Shown: one piece after another, positions 7,158-14,613 of the stretch
How the letters are laid out: each line of letters starts with the position of its first letter
Numbering within the stretch: position 1 is the stretch's first letter
Assembly (NCBI GenBank): GCA_947457445.1
Contig: CANGVO010000010.1
Coordinates: 1 to 16,133, forward strand
DNA: 16,133 nucleotides
Reading direction: 5' to 3'
DNA from: Actinomycetota bacterium
GTDB lineage: Bacteria > Actinomycetota > Actinomycetes > Nanopelagicales > Nanopelagicaceae
The notes under the pieces: model-generated
What the model was told of the DNA's origin: nothing
Database searches by the model: none
What the model saw: the letters and a program-made list of their open reading frames with translations, nothing else
Made by a program: the position numbers and the translations under genes

Positions 7158-7930
7158 GCTTTGGCCGCCCCTAACTTTTCAATTTCAGATGTACTTGATT
7201 CGACCAAGTCAGCGATAATGATGGTTACGTTATCGGGTGCGCCATTGACATAGGTAGCATCAACTAATGCATCAACGGCTTCTGCAGCGCCTTTACCCTT
7301 TATCAAAGATTTAATTTCCTTATCGGTTAGGACTCCCGTGAGTCCGTCGCTACATACTAAGTAGCGATCCTTAATTTTTCCTTCGAAAACAAGCAGCGCT
7401 GGTTCGAGATTTCCCTCGCCCATCAGCGCTTGGGTGAGCATAGATCTCTGTGGGTGATCTTGTGCTTCAGATTCAGAAATGATTCCTTTATTAAGCAATT
7501 CCTGTAAGACAGTGTGGTCGGCGCTGAGTTGTTCTAGATTTCCGCCCCGCAAGCGATACGCCCGCGAATCTCCGATATGCAGCAGCGAAATCTCTGTTCC
7601 TGAAATAAAGAGAGAAGTAAGAGTTGTTCCCATGCCCGAAAGTTGCGGTTCATCCTGCGCAACCAGATGAATTTGAGCATCAATAGTGTGAAGTGAATTT
7701 AAGAATAAGTCACTTGCCGAATCAATATCTATATCCGCATTGGTAAAAGTTGGTGCAATTTCTGCCAAGGTATTTATTGCAACCGAGGATGCAACTTCAC
7801 CACCAGCATGACCGCCCATACCGTCAGCCACCGCAATTAATTGTGAACCGCTTAGCGCCGAATCTTCATTTCCATTTCGCACTAAACCGACAGCCGAACG
7901 AGCCGCGCATTGGAAGTACAGCTGGCTCAT
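7154..7930 (-). CDS. pstP: PP2C-type Ser/Thr phosphatase (PstP-like), catalytic domain only
   Basis: The 258-residue protein is a complete PP2C/PPM domain: RNGNEDS at 18-24 (E22, D23), VADGMGGHAGGE at 34-45 (D36), GDSRAYR at 120-126 (D121), CSDGLTGVL at 193-201 (D195) and APDNVT at 231-236 (D233, N234). These acidic residues hold the catalytic Mn/Mg ions. It should dephosphorylate PknB and its substrates. Mycobacterial PstP is about twice as long, with a membrane helix and an extracytoplasmic domain. Here the protein ends shortly after the catalytic core with no hydrophobic segment, so it is probably soluble. It is first in a two-gene unit with pknB (4-nt overlap). The mycobacterial intermediates pknA, pbpA and rodA are absent between them. 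TAGGCT lies 7 nt before the ATG. Confidence 0.93.
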   Translation of the reverse strand: MSQLYFQCAARSAVGLVRNGNEDSALSGSQLIAVADGMGGHAGGEVASSVAINTLAEIAPTFTNADIDIDSASDLFLNSLHTIDAQIHLVAQDEPQLSGMGTTLTSLFISGTEISLLHIGDSRAYRLRGGNLEQLSADHTVLQELLNKGIISESEAQDHPQRSMLTQALMGEGNLEPALLVFEGKIKDRYLVCSDGLTGVLTDKEIKSLIKGKGAAEAVDALVDATYVNGAPDNVTIIIADLVESSTSEIEKLGAAKA

Positions 7931-7937
7931 GCCGCTT

Positions 7938-7943
7938 AGCCTA
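7938..7943 (-). promoter_or_regulatory. Putative -10 element of pstP-pknB (leaderless)
   Basis: On the minus strand TAGGCT is followed by AAGCGGC and then the pstP ATG. The hexamer is identical to that of dcd. The divergent -10 of the next gene is 7 bp away, so the two promoters share the same short DNA segment. Confidence 0.5.
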
Positions 7944-7950
7944 ATGGTGT

Positions 7951-7956
7951 TAATCT
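7951..7956 (+). promoter_or_regulatory. Putative -10 element of the glycerophosphodiesterase gene (leaderless)
   Basis: TAATCT is followed by CGAACT and then ATG at 7963. TG lies one base before the hexamer (extended -10 form). Its expected -35 region falls on the pstP start codon. Confidence 0.55.
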
Positions 7957-7962
7957 CGAACT

Positions 7963-8667
7963 ATGAAGATCTACGCTCACCGCGGGGCATCTCACGACTT
8001 TCCAGAGATGACGGCGCTGGCCTATGAAAGCGCCGTGAAGCAAGGTGCCGATGGATTCGAGTGCGATCTGCGACTTACCAAAGATGGCGTTGCGATTTTG
8101 TGGCACGACGCGGATTTAAAGCGCAGAGCAGATAGTGACGCAGTTGTTGCAGAAACAAAGTTCAAAAAACTTAAGAAGATTTATCCGCAGATTCTTACTT
8201 TTGACGAATTTTTAGATTTTGGAATTGCTGAAAAGAAATCCTTATTGCTAGAAACAAAACATCCAGTTCCCTCCCGCACCGAAATTGAAGAAGTAATTGT
8301 TAAAAAATTAAAAGACGAAGATTCACGTATCAAGAAGGCGGGAATTGAAATAAATGTAATGTCATTTTCTTGGTTTGCAATTGAAAAGGTCAAAGCTTTA
8401 AATGCCGAGTTACCAACTACATTTTTACTGCATGATTACACACCTTGGTTCACAGCTCGATATTCCTCAGCACAATCAATTGGTCCTGGGATTAATCTGC
8501 TTCGCAAGAATCCAGCGTTGGCAAAGCGAATAAAGAGCACTGGCCGAAAACTAAATGTATGGACAGTCGATGAGGCCGCAGATATAACGCTTTGCCACCA
8601 CTTAGGTGTCGATAATTTGATTACTAATCGTCCCGGTTATGCGCGCCAAGTGCTGCGAAATATTTAA
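7963..8667 (+). CDS. Glycerophosphodiester phosphodiesterase (GDPD family)
   Basis: The 234-residue protein is a compact TIM-barrel phosphodiesterase. HRGAS at 6-10 supplies H6 and R7, ECDLRLTKDG at 33-42 supplies metal ligands E33 and D35, WHDADL at 47-52 supplies the second catalytic histidine H48, and LLLETKHP at 94-101 gives E97 and K99. The ending VWTVDE and LITNRPGYAR are also typical. It should hydrolyse glycerophosphodiesters, such as deacylated phospholipids, to sn-glycerol 3-phosphate and an alcohol. There is no signal peptide, so it is likely cytoplasmic; a related phosphodiester substrate is possible. The usual ENT after HRGAS appears as PEMT. The start is 32 bp from the divergent pstP start. 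A 53-nt gap separates it from pheA, which has its own promoter. Confidence 0.9.
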   Translation: MKIYAHRGASHDFPEMTALAYESAVKQGADGFECDLRLTKDGVAILWHDADLKRRADSDAVVAETKFKKLKKIYPQILTFDEFLDFGIAEKKSLLLETKHPVPSRTEIEEVIVKKLKDEDSRIKKAGIEINVMSFSWFAIEKVKALNAELPTTFLLHDYTPWFTARYSSAQSIGPGINLLRKNPALAKRIKSTGRKLNVWTVDEAADITLCHHLGVDNLITNRPGYARQVLRNI

Positions 8668-8708
8668 GCACGGGATTAATTAGGGAACGCCGCCCACTTT
8701 TAAGCGGG

Positions 8709-8714
8709 TATCCT
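8709..8714 (+). promoter_or_regulatory. Putative -10 element of pheA (leaderless)
   Basis: TATCCT is followed by TAACCA and then the GTG start at 8721. The spacing equals that of dcd and the GDPD gene, and no Shine-Dalgarno sequence is present. Confidence 0.5.
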
Positions 8715-8720
8715 TAACCA

Positions 8721-9560
8721 GTGAGCGCAGCAGAAAGCCAGACATTTGCCTATTTAGGGCCAGTAGGAACTTTTACTGAGGCTGCCCTAAAGAAAATTAC
8801 CTGCGATTCTGATGTGCTAATTCCTTTTGCAAATGTGACCGCTGCGCTAAATGCGGTGCGCCAAGGCGATGCCCAATTTGCGCTCGTCCCAATCGAAAAT
8901 TCTGTTGAAGGCGTTGTCGCGCGCACTCTTGATGAACTTGCAACAGGTGATCCGCTAACAATTGCCGGTGAGGTTACTTTGCCAGTCACCTTTGCATTGA
9001 TGGCTAAACCTGGATTAACCAAAGTATTACGAATTGGTACACACCCGCATGCAGAGTCGCAATGCCGCGCCTATATTGCTAAAAATTATCCGCAAGCAGA
9101 AATCGTTCCGACTAGTTCTACATCCGCCGCAGCCGAACTAGTTAGCAAAGGCGAGCTCGATGCGGCGATTGCTTCAAGTGTTGCAGCAAGCCACTTTGGC
9201 CTAGAGATACTTGCAGAAAACATTGGAGATAACGCGGGCGCCGTAACGCGCTTTATTTGTGCGCAGAAACCAGGTTGGATTCCCGAGCCAACAGGAAATG
9301 ACCGCACTTCCATGGCGATCTTTATTGATATCGATCACGCTGGTGCGCTACTTGAAATCTTGCAGGTATTTGCAAAACGCCAAGTTAACCTGACATTTAT
9401 TCAAAGTCGCCCCACTGGACGCGAATTAGGTCACTACCATTTCATTATTGATGTCGAAGGACATATCAACGATCCAGCCGTTGGTGGAAGCGTCGAAGAG
9501 CTGCGGGAAATATGCGATGACATCAGATTCTTAGGTTCTTACCCACGAGAGGCGCACTGA
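8721..9560 (+). CDS. pheA: Prephenate dehydratase
   Basis: The 279-residue enzyme converts prephenate to phenylpyruvate in phenylalanine synthesis. It starts at GTG. The catalytic domain shows [10 protein letters not shown] at 11-20, VPIENSVEG at 56-64, [10 protein letters not shown] at 107-116 and the key TRF motif at 176-178 within [10 protein letters not shown]-terminal ACT domain (about 197-275) has the phenylalanine-binding GAL motif at 208-210 and a variant of the ESRP motif, QSRP at 228-231, so feedback inhibition by phenylalanine is expected, though the E-to-Q change could alter it. There is no fused chorismate mutase, as usual in Actinobacteria. serS begins 2 nt after the stop and the HAD gene overlaps serS, so these three form one operon led by pheA. 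Confidence 0.95.
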   Translation: MSAAESQTFAYLGPVGTFTEAALKKITCDSDVLIPFANVTAALNAVRQGDAQFALVPIENSVEGVVARTLDELATGDPLTIAGEVTLPVTFALMAKPGLTKVLRIGTHPHAESQCRAYIAKNYPQAEIVPTSSTSAAAELVSKGELDAAIASSVAASHFGLEILAENIGDNAGAVTRFICAQKPGWIPEPTGNDRTSMAIFIDIDHAGALLEILQVFAKRQVNLTFIQSRPTGRELGHYHFIIDVEGHINDPAVGGSVEELREICDDIRFLGSYPREAH

Positions 9561-9562
9561 CA

Positions 9563-10831
9563 ATGATTGATATTAAATTCTTGCGCGACAATCCGGATGC
9601 AGTCCGTGCATCTCAAAAAGGTCGCGGCGAAGATGTAGGGATCGTGGATCGCATAATCGCAGCAGATGAAATTCGTCGTGCTGCACTCTCTGAATTCGAA
9701 ACTCTGCGCGCAGAACAGAATGCTTTATCTAAATCTGTTGGAGCTGCAAAAGGCGATGAAAAAGCAGCACTTCTTGAAAATGCAAAATCATTAGCTGAAA
9801 AGGTCAAAGCGGCAGATTCCAGGCGCGCCGAAATAGAAGCCGAAACCAGCGCCTTGGTTATGCAGCTTTCTAATCTTTTAGATCCAGAAGCGCCAATTGG
9901 CGGAGAGGCCGATTTTGTAACTATTGAACATGTGGGAACACCACGCGATTTCGCAAAAGATGGTTTTGAGGCAAAAGATCACGTCGAACTCGGCAAGTTA
10001 TTAGGTGCAATTGATACCGAACGCGGTGCAAAGGTTTCGGGATCACGTTCTTACTATTTAACTGGCGTAGGCGCTATGTTGGAATTTGCACTCGTTAACT
10101 ATGCAATCCAAAGTGCGCTTAAGGCTGGATTCACACCGGTTATTCCTCCAGTGCTGGTTAAACCGGCAGCTATGGAAGGAACAGGATTTCTTGGACAGGC
10201 CGCAGAAAATGTTTACCATCTTGAGAAAGATGATTATTACTTAGTTGGAACAAGTGAAGTTCCCCTTGCGGCGTATCACATGGATGAAGTCCTACCAGCG
10301 GAGAAATTGCCGATGCGTTATGCCGGATATTCATCTTGCTTCCGTCGTGAGGCAGGTACTTACGGAAAAGATACTCGCGGAATCATTCGTGTTCACCAAT
10401 TCGATAAAGTTGAAATGTTCTCTTTCTGTAAACCAGAAGAAGCCAAAGCAGAACACGCTCGTTTATTGCAATGGGAAAAAGACTTCCTAAATGCAATGGA
10501 GATTCCATTCCGTGTAATTGATGTGGCATCCGGAGATTTAGGTTCAAGTGCGACTCGCAAATTCGATATCGAAGCGTGGATTCCAACACAGAACGCATAT
10601 CGCGAAGTTACAAGCACTTCTAATTGCACCGAGTTCCAAGCTCGCCGTCTAAATATTCGCTACAAAGATGCCGACGGTACTAAGACAGTTGCCACACTCA
10701 ATGGCACTTTAGTTGCGATTCCGCGCATGATTGTTGCGATTTTGGAGAATCACCAGAATGCCGATGGAACAGTAAATGTACCTACAGCGTTGCAACCATT
10801 CTTGGGTACAAAAAGATTTGAGCTTTTGTGA
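9563..10831 (+). CDS. serS: Seryl-tRNA synthetase
   Basis: The 422-residue class II synthetase has the N-terminal antiparallel coiled-coil arm (about 28-100) that contacts the long variable arm of tRNA-Ser, and a catalytic domain with TSEVPL at 230-235 for serine recognition, motif 2 around [10 protein letters not shown] at 256-265, the [14 protein letters not shown] segment at 271-284, and motif 3 [16 protein letters not shown] at 381-396 with R388. It charges tRNA-Ser with serine and supplies Ser-tRNA-Sec where that pathway exists. Length is normal. The ATG is 2 nt after the pheA stop, with AGAGG about 11 nt upstream inside pheA. A tRNA-Ser gene, its substrate, lies downstream past the HAD gene. 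Confidence 0.96.
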   Translation: MIDIKFLRDNPDAVRASQKGRGEDVGIVDRIIAADEIRRAALSEFETLRAEQNALSKSVGAAKGDEKAALLENAKSLAEKVKAADSRRAEIEAETSALVMQLSNLLDPEAPIGGEADFVTIEHVGTPRDFAKDGFEAKDHVELGKLLGAIDTERGAKVSGSRSYYLTGVGAMLEFALVNYAIQSALKAGFTPVIPPVLVKPAAMEGTGFLGQAAENVYHLEKDDYYLVGTSEVPLAAYHMDEVLPAEKLPMRYAGYSSCFRREAGTYGKDTRGIIRVHQFDKVEMFSFCKPEEAKAEHARLLQWEKDFLNAMEIPFRVIDVASGDLGSSATRKFDIEAWIPTQNAYREVTSTSNCTEFQARRLNIRYKDADGTKTVATLNGTLVAIPRMIVAILENHQNADGTVNVPTALQPFLGTKRFELL

Positions 10832-11643
10832 GTGATCGCCGCCCCAAGTTAATTGCAACAGATCTAGACGGCACGATAGTTCCACACGACGAAGGAATTT
10901 CACATCGCACAATTGCCGCATTTACAAAAGCACGTGATTTAGGTGTAGAAATCTTTTTTGTAACCGGACGGCCACCGCGATGGATGGGTGATGTGCGCGA
11001 AGCTTTTGATTTCGGAACAGCAATCTGTTGTAACGGTGGGCTTTTATACGACATGCATAATGACAAAGTTTTAGAAGAGTGGATGATTTCTCCAACTCAA
11101 TTACAAAGTGCCGTGGACGTTCTTCGCAAGACAATTCCAAACGTTTCATTTGCTGTCGAATCAAATGATCATTTTCATCGCGAAAAGGCATACATCCCAC
11201 GATGGGATATCGGCTTGGATAATGTTGGAGTCGACACGATTGATTCTGTAACCAATAGACCAGCGCTAAAATTGTTGGCGCGTTTATCGCAACAAGAAAT
11301 ATCCGCCGATGAAATGTTGGCTTTAGCAACTCCTGCTTTGCAAGGAATCGTAAATGTCACGCATTCGGCAACCAATGATTCACTTCTTGAAATTTCAGCC
11401 CTTGGAGTTTCTAAAGGTGAAACGCTTGCAAAGATGGCGGCGCGAATTGGAATTGAAGCGCAAGATTGTGTTTCATTCGGTGATAACCCAAATGATTTTT
11501 CGATGTTGCAATGGTGCGGACGCTCATACGCGATGATCGATGGTCATCACGCCGGGCCAGCAAATGCGAAAGATGTTGCACCACCTCACAATCAAGATGG
11601 TGTGGCGATCATTATTGAAAAGCTCCTCGAACTTCCGCAGTAA
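10828..11643 (+). CDS. HAD-superfamily hydrolase, Cof/type IIB
   Basis: The 271-residue protein has the four HAD motifs: DLDGT at 12-16 (D12 nucleophile, D14 acid/base), T46 in FFVTGRPP, K196 in GVSKGETL and [11 protein letters not shown] at 217-227. The insertion between motifs II and III (about 80-185) fits the type IIB cap of Cof-like sugar or cofactor phosphatases. The substrate cannot be read from sequence. The GTG start overlaps the serS stop by 4 nt (GTGA), a strong sign of coupled translation. The same gene next to serS occurs, as far as I recall, in other Actinobacteria, but I do not know a functional reason. The stop is followed by a 47-nt spacer and tRNA-Ser. Confidence 0.9.
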   Translation: MSDRRPKLIATDLDGTIVPHDEGISHRTIAAFTKARDLGVEIFFVTGRPPRWMGDVREAFDFGTAICCNGGLLYDMHNDKVLEEWMISPTQLQSAVDVLRKTIPNVSFAVESNDHFHREKAYIPRWDIGLDNVGVDTIDSVTNRPALKLLARLSQQEISADEMLALATPALQGIVNVTHSATNDSLLEISALGVSKGETLAKMAARIGIEAQDCVSFGDNPNDFSMLQWCGRSYAMIDGHHAGPANAKDVAPPHNQDGVAIIIEKLLELPQ

Positions 11644-11677
11644 ATAGCGCCGATTTTTAATGGCCGAGATCTTCGGG

Positions 11678-11683
11678 TAATCT
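11678..11683 (+). promoter_or_regulatory. Putative -10 element of the tRNA-Ser gene
   Basis: TAATCT, identical to the GDPD promoter hexamer, lies 7 nt before the first base of the mature tRNA. Transcription would then begin at or within about 2 nt of the mature 5' end. I see no convincing -35. Confidence 0.45.
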
Positions 11684-11690
11684 CTCCCAC

Positions 11691-11776
11691 GGAGGGCTCG
11701 CATAGCGGCCGAGTGCACCGGTCTTGAAAACCGGCAAACGAAAGTTTCGTGGGTTCAAATCCCACGCCCTCCGCCA
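11691..11776 (+). tRNA. tRNA-Ser (anticodon UGA), CCA end encoded
   Basis: The acceptor stem GGAGGGC (11691-11697) pairs fully with GCCCTCC (11766-11772), followed by discriminator G and an encoded CCA. The anticodon stem CCGGT/ACCGG encloses the loop CTTGAAA with anticodon TGA at 11725-11727, reading UCA and other UCN codons. A long variable arm, AAAC-GAAA-GTTT at 11736-11747, marks it as a class II serine tRNA. The T stem GTGGG/CCCAC carries the loop TTCAAAT. It lies downstream of serS, whose product charges it. Confidence 0.97.
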
Positions 11777-11842
11777 TTTTTATTGAAGTTGTGGCTGACT
11801 TCATAGCCTCTTCGCGGGCTTACGCCTAGCCACTTTTGACTT

Positions 11843-11858
11843 AGAAGCGCACACTTCT
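11843..11858. repeat. Short inverted repeat upstream of sdhC
   Basis: AGAAG and CTTCT flank the 6-nt spacer CGCACA. It lies just after a -35-like TTGACT (11836-11841) in the 125-nt gap between tRNA-Ser and sdhC. It could be a small operator or an mRNA hairpin. No clean -10 follows at 17 nt, so the sdh promoter stays undefined; TAGCCT at 11804-11809 is another -10 candidate. Confidence 0.25.
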
Positions 11859-11890
11859 CCTTAGTGAACAACAATCCTGCAAAGGGCATA

Positions 11891-11896
11891 AAGGGG
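11891..11896 (+). promoter_or_regulatory. Shine-Dalgarno sequence of sdhC
   Basis: AAGGGG lies 5 nt before the sdhC ATG at 11902. This strong site contrasts with the leaderless-looking starts of most other first genes here and implies a real 5' untranslated region on the sdh transcript. Confidence 0.7.
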
Positions 11897-11901
11897 TAGA
11901 A

Positions 11902-12702
11902 ATGTCGGGAGTTTTTTCTCCAACGCGCGCCAAGATTAAAGAGCGCACGCTACGCACGGACAAATGGTGGTTGCAACCTGCAATTACTTTCGGAGTTTTA
12001 TTTAGCTTCGTTATCTATGCAACGTTTCGTGCTTTTGAAGGTGCGAATTATTACAAAGACCATTTAATTTCACCTTTCTATTCGCCATGCCTTTCTGAAG
12101 CTTGTGTTCCAGAAGCAACAATTTTTGGTTGGACTCCAGTAAGTGCAGAAATATTTAACTTCGCACTTTCACCAGCACTAATCATTTTGATCTTCCCGCT
12201 CGGCTTCCGAATGACTTGTTATTACTACCGCAAGGCTTACTACCGTGCGTTCTGGTTATCACCACCAGCATGCGCCGTTGCTGAACCACACGAGAAATAC
12301 ACTGGCGAAACACGCGCCCCACTTATTTTGCAGAATGCGCACCGCTGGTTCTTCTACGCAGGTCTGGTATTTAACGTATTCCTAACTTATGACGCGATTC
12401 TTTCTTTTAAGAACATAGAAGGACAATGGGGACACATGAGCGTTGGCTCACTTGTCTTAGTTGTTAGCTCTACTCTTCTTTGGTTCTATTCATTGTCTTG
12501 CCACACTTGCCGCCATACAGTTGGTGGACGATTGAAGCACTTCTCTAAACATCCAATTCGCTACAAGTTGTGGACATGGGTTTCAGTTCTTAATCATTCA
12601 CACCAACAATTTGCTTGGTACTCACTTGCCGGGGTGGCTTTTGCCGATATTTACGTTCGCCAAGTTGCAACTGGCGCCTGGACCAATTTCTACTTCTTCT
12701 AA
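11902..12702 (+). CDS. sdhC: Succinate dehydrogenase membrane anchor subunit, Sdh1 type
   Basis: This 266-residue membrane protein has about five hydrophobic helices (near 25-45, 84-106, 148-170, 180-198 and 232-252). It matches the single-chain membrane subunit of the actinobacterial Sdh1-type complex (Rv0249c-like) rather than the small SdhC/SdhD pair. Conserved-looking clusters include RMTCYYYRKAYYRAFWLSPP at 103-122, followed by C124, and SLSCHTCRH at 197-205 (C200, H201, C203, H205). In mycobacterial Sdh1 the membrane subunit carries a Rieske-type [2Fe-2S] cluster in place of heme; the Cys/His pairs here are plausible ligands, which is my inference. It passes electrons from SdhB to menaquinone and anchors the complex. 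It is first in the operon sdhC-sdhA-sdhB. Confidence 0.88.
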   Translation: MSGVFSPTRAKIKERTLRTDKWWLQPAITFGVLFSFVIYATFRAFEGANYYKDHLISPFYSPCLSEACVPEATIFGWTPVSAEIFNFALSPALIILIFPLGFRMTCYYYRKAYYRAFWLSPPACAVAEPHEKYTGETRAPLILQNAHRWFFYAGLVFNVFLTYDAILSFKNIEGQWGHMSVGSLVLVVSSTLLWFYSLSCHTCRHTVGGRLKHFSKHPIRYKLWTWVSVLNHSHQQFAWYSLAGVAFADIYVRQVATGAWTNFYFF

Positions 12703-12717
12703 AGGATGCCAATAGAT

Positions 12718-14613
12718 ATGACAACTGATAAATCAGCGCTAGAGCGTCACAAGTACGACGTACTGGTAATTGGTGCAGGTGGCGCAGGATTGCGTGCTGC
12801 CGTAGAAGCTCGCGAATCAGGCTTACGTGTTGCAATTATTTGTAAATCTTTATTCGGCAAAGCTCACACAGTTATGGCTGAAGGTGGCGCTGCAGCATCA
12901 ATGGGTAACGCTAATTCAAACGATAATTGGCAAGTCCACTTCCGAGACACAATGCGCGGTGGAAAATTCCTTAACCATTTCCGCATGGCAGAACTTCACG
13001 CCAAAGAATCACCAGATCGCATTTGGGAATTAGAAATGTGGGGTGCGCTCTTTGATCGCACTAAAGAAGGAAAAATCAGCCAACGTAACTTCGGTGGCCA
13101 CGAATATCCACGTCTTGCACATGTTGGAGATCGCACAGGGCTAGAACTGATTCGCACAATGCAACAAAAAATTGTTGCATTGCAACAAGCAGATAAGCGC
13201 GAACATGGTGATTACGAATCACACATTAAAGTTTTCGCAGAACTTACAATTACCGAAATTTTGAAAGAAAACGGCAAGATCGCCGGTGCGTATGGTTATT
13301 GGCGCGAATCAGGTTCAGAAGTTCTATTTGAAGCGCCTGCAGTAATCATTGCAACAGGCGGCGTTGGCAAGACATTTAAAATTACATCCAACTCTTGGGA
13401 AGGTACTGGCGACGGCCACGCACTTGCCCTTAAAGCAGGCGCAAACTTGGTCGACATGGAGTTCTTGCAATTCCACCCAACCGGAATGGTTTGGCCACCG
13501 TCTGTTCGTGGAATTTTAGTTACTGAATCTGTGCGCGGTGAAGGTGGAATTCTCACCAACACAAATGGTGAGCGCTTCATGTTTAAGTACATTCCGGATG
13601 TATTTAAAGATAAGTATGCAGATAATGAAGCAGAGGCTGACCGTTGGTATGAAGATCAAGATAACAACCGTCGCCCACCAGAACTTTTGCCGCGCGATGA
13701 AGTCGCCCGCGCGATTAACTCTGAAGTTAAGGCTGGTCGCGGCACTGAACATGGTGGCGTATTCCTTGATGTTTCAAAGCGTTTATCAGCTGAAATCATT
13801 AAAAAGCGCCTGCCATCCATGTGGCATCAGTTCTATGAATTAGCTGGCGTTGACATTACAAAGGAGCCAATGGAAGTTGGCCCAACATGTCACTACGTGA
13901 TGGGCGGCGTAGAAGTTGAGCCAGATACTGCAGCGGCAGTCGGTGTTCCAGGGTTGTACGCAGCTGGCGAAGTTGCTGGTGGAATGCACGGATCCAACCG
14001 ACTTGGCGGCAACTCACTTTCAGATCTCTTGGTATTCGGCCGTCGTGCCGGAATGGGCGCAGCTGCTTACGTTAAGCAAACAACTGCAACACCAGTAACT
14101 GATGCAACTATTGCAGCGGCTGCAGCAAGAATCGAAGCGCCGTTTGCACGTAGTGGTGGCGAAAATTCTTACTCACTTCACGCAGAACTGCAGGAAGTTA
14201 CTCATAACTTGGTCGGCATTATCCGTACGGGTACAGAACTTAAGGATGCGATCGAAAAAATCGCCGATATCCGAAAGCGCAGCGCAAATGTTGCAGTATC
14301 GGGTGGCCGTAAATTCAATCCTGGTTTCCACTTAGCATTCGACTTAGACAACATGTTGTTGGTAGCCGAAAGCACAGCAAAATCTGCGATCGGTCGTGAA
14401 GAATCTCGTGGAGGTCACACACGTGATGATTTCCCAGGAATGAATTCTGATTGGCGCCAGTTCAACCACATTTCTTCATTCGATGGCAATCAAGTAAATG
14501 TACGCAAGCAAGCGTTGCCATTTATGCCTAAAGAACTATTTGATCTCTTCGAAGTTGAGGAGTTAAAGAAATATATGACACCGGATGAAGTTGCGAAAGG
14601 CGGATCCAACTAA
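12718..14613 (+). CDS. sdhA: Succinate dehydrogenase flavoprotein subunit
   Basis: From the ATG at 12718 the protein has 631 residues. It has the Rossmann FAD motif VIGAGGAGLRAA at about 17-28, AHTVMAEGGAAAS with H50 as the probable covalent FAD ligand, and active-site segments QFHPTG, TESVRGEGG (R274), RDEVARAI (R326) and GPTCHYVMGGV (H392), ending the FAD domain with NRLGGNSLSDLLVFGRRAG. It oxidises succinate to fumarate in the TCA cycle. An in-frame ATG at 12706 adds four residues, but the only Shine-Dalgarno (AAAGG at 12701-12705) abuts that ATG, whereas it is 12 nt from the ATG at 12718; I prefer the latter. It follows sdhC closely and overlaps sdhB by 1 nt (TAATG). Confidence 0.95.
   Translation: MTTDKSALERHKYDVLVIGAGGAGLRAAVEARESGLRVAIICKSLFGKAHTVMAEGGAAASMGNANSNDNWQVHFRDTMRGGKFLNHFRMAELHAKESPDRIWELEMWGALFDRTKEGKISQRNFGGHEYPRLAHVGDRTGLELIRTMQQKIVALQQADKREHGDYESHIKVFAELTITEILKENGKIAGAYGYWRESGSEVLFEAPAVIIATGGVGKTFKITSNSWEGTGDGHALALKAGANLVDMEFLQFHPTGMVWPPSVRGILVTESVRGEGGILTNTNGERFMFKYIPDVFKDKYADNEAEADRWYEDQDNNRRPPELLPRDEVARAINSEVKAGRGTEHGGVFLDVSKRLSAEIIKKRLPSMWHQFYELAGVDITKEPMEVGPTCHYVMGGVEVEPDTAAAVGVPGLYAAGEVAGGMHGSNRLGGNSLSDLLVFGRRAGMGAAAYVKQTTATPVTDATIAAAAARIEAPFARSGGENSYSLHAELQEVTHNLVGIIRTGTELKDAIEKIADIRKRSANVAVSGGRKFNPGFHLAFDLDNMLLVAESTAKSAIGREESRGGHTRDDFPGMNSDWRQFNHISSFDGNQVNVRKQALPFMPKELFDLFEVEELKKYMTPDEVAKGGSN

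Noticed and set aside
10922..11329. 135-residue open frame antisense to the HAD hydrolase
   Set aside because: The opposite strand has clear HAD motifs and coupled translation with serS; this frame has no family features or plausible start context.
11784..11803. TGAAGT...ACTTCA hairpin after the tRNA as a terminator
   Set aside because: The stem is only 6 bp with an 8-nt loop and no U-run follows; it could occur by chance.
12706..12717. sdhA start at the ATG at 12706
   Set aside because: The only ribosome binding site (AAAGG) touches this ATG with no spacer; the ATG at 12718 is better placed. The four extra residues do not matter to function.
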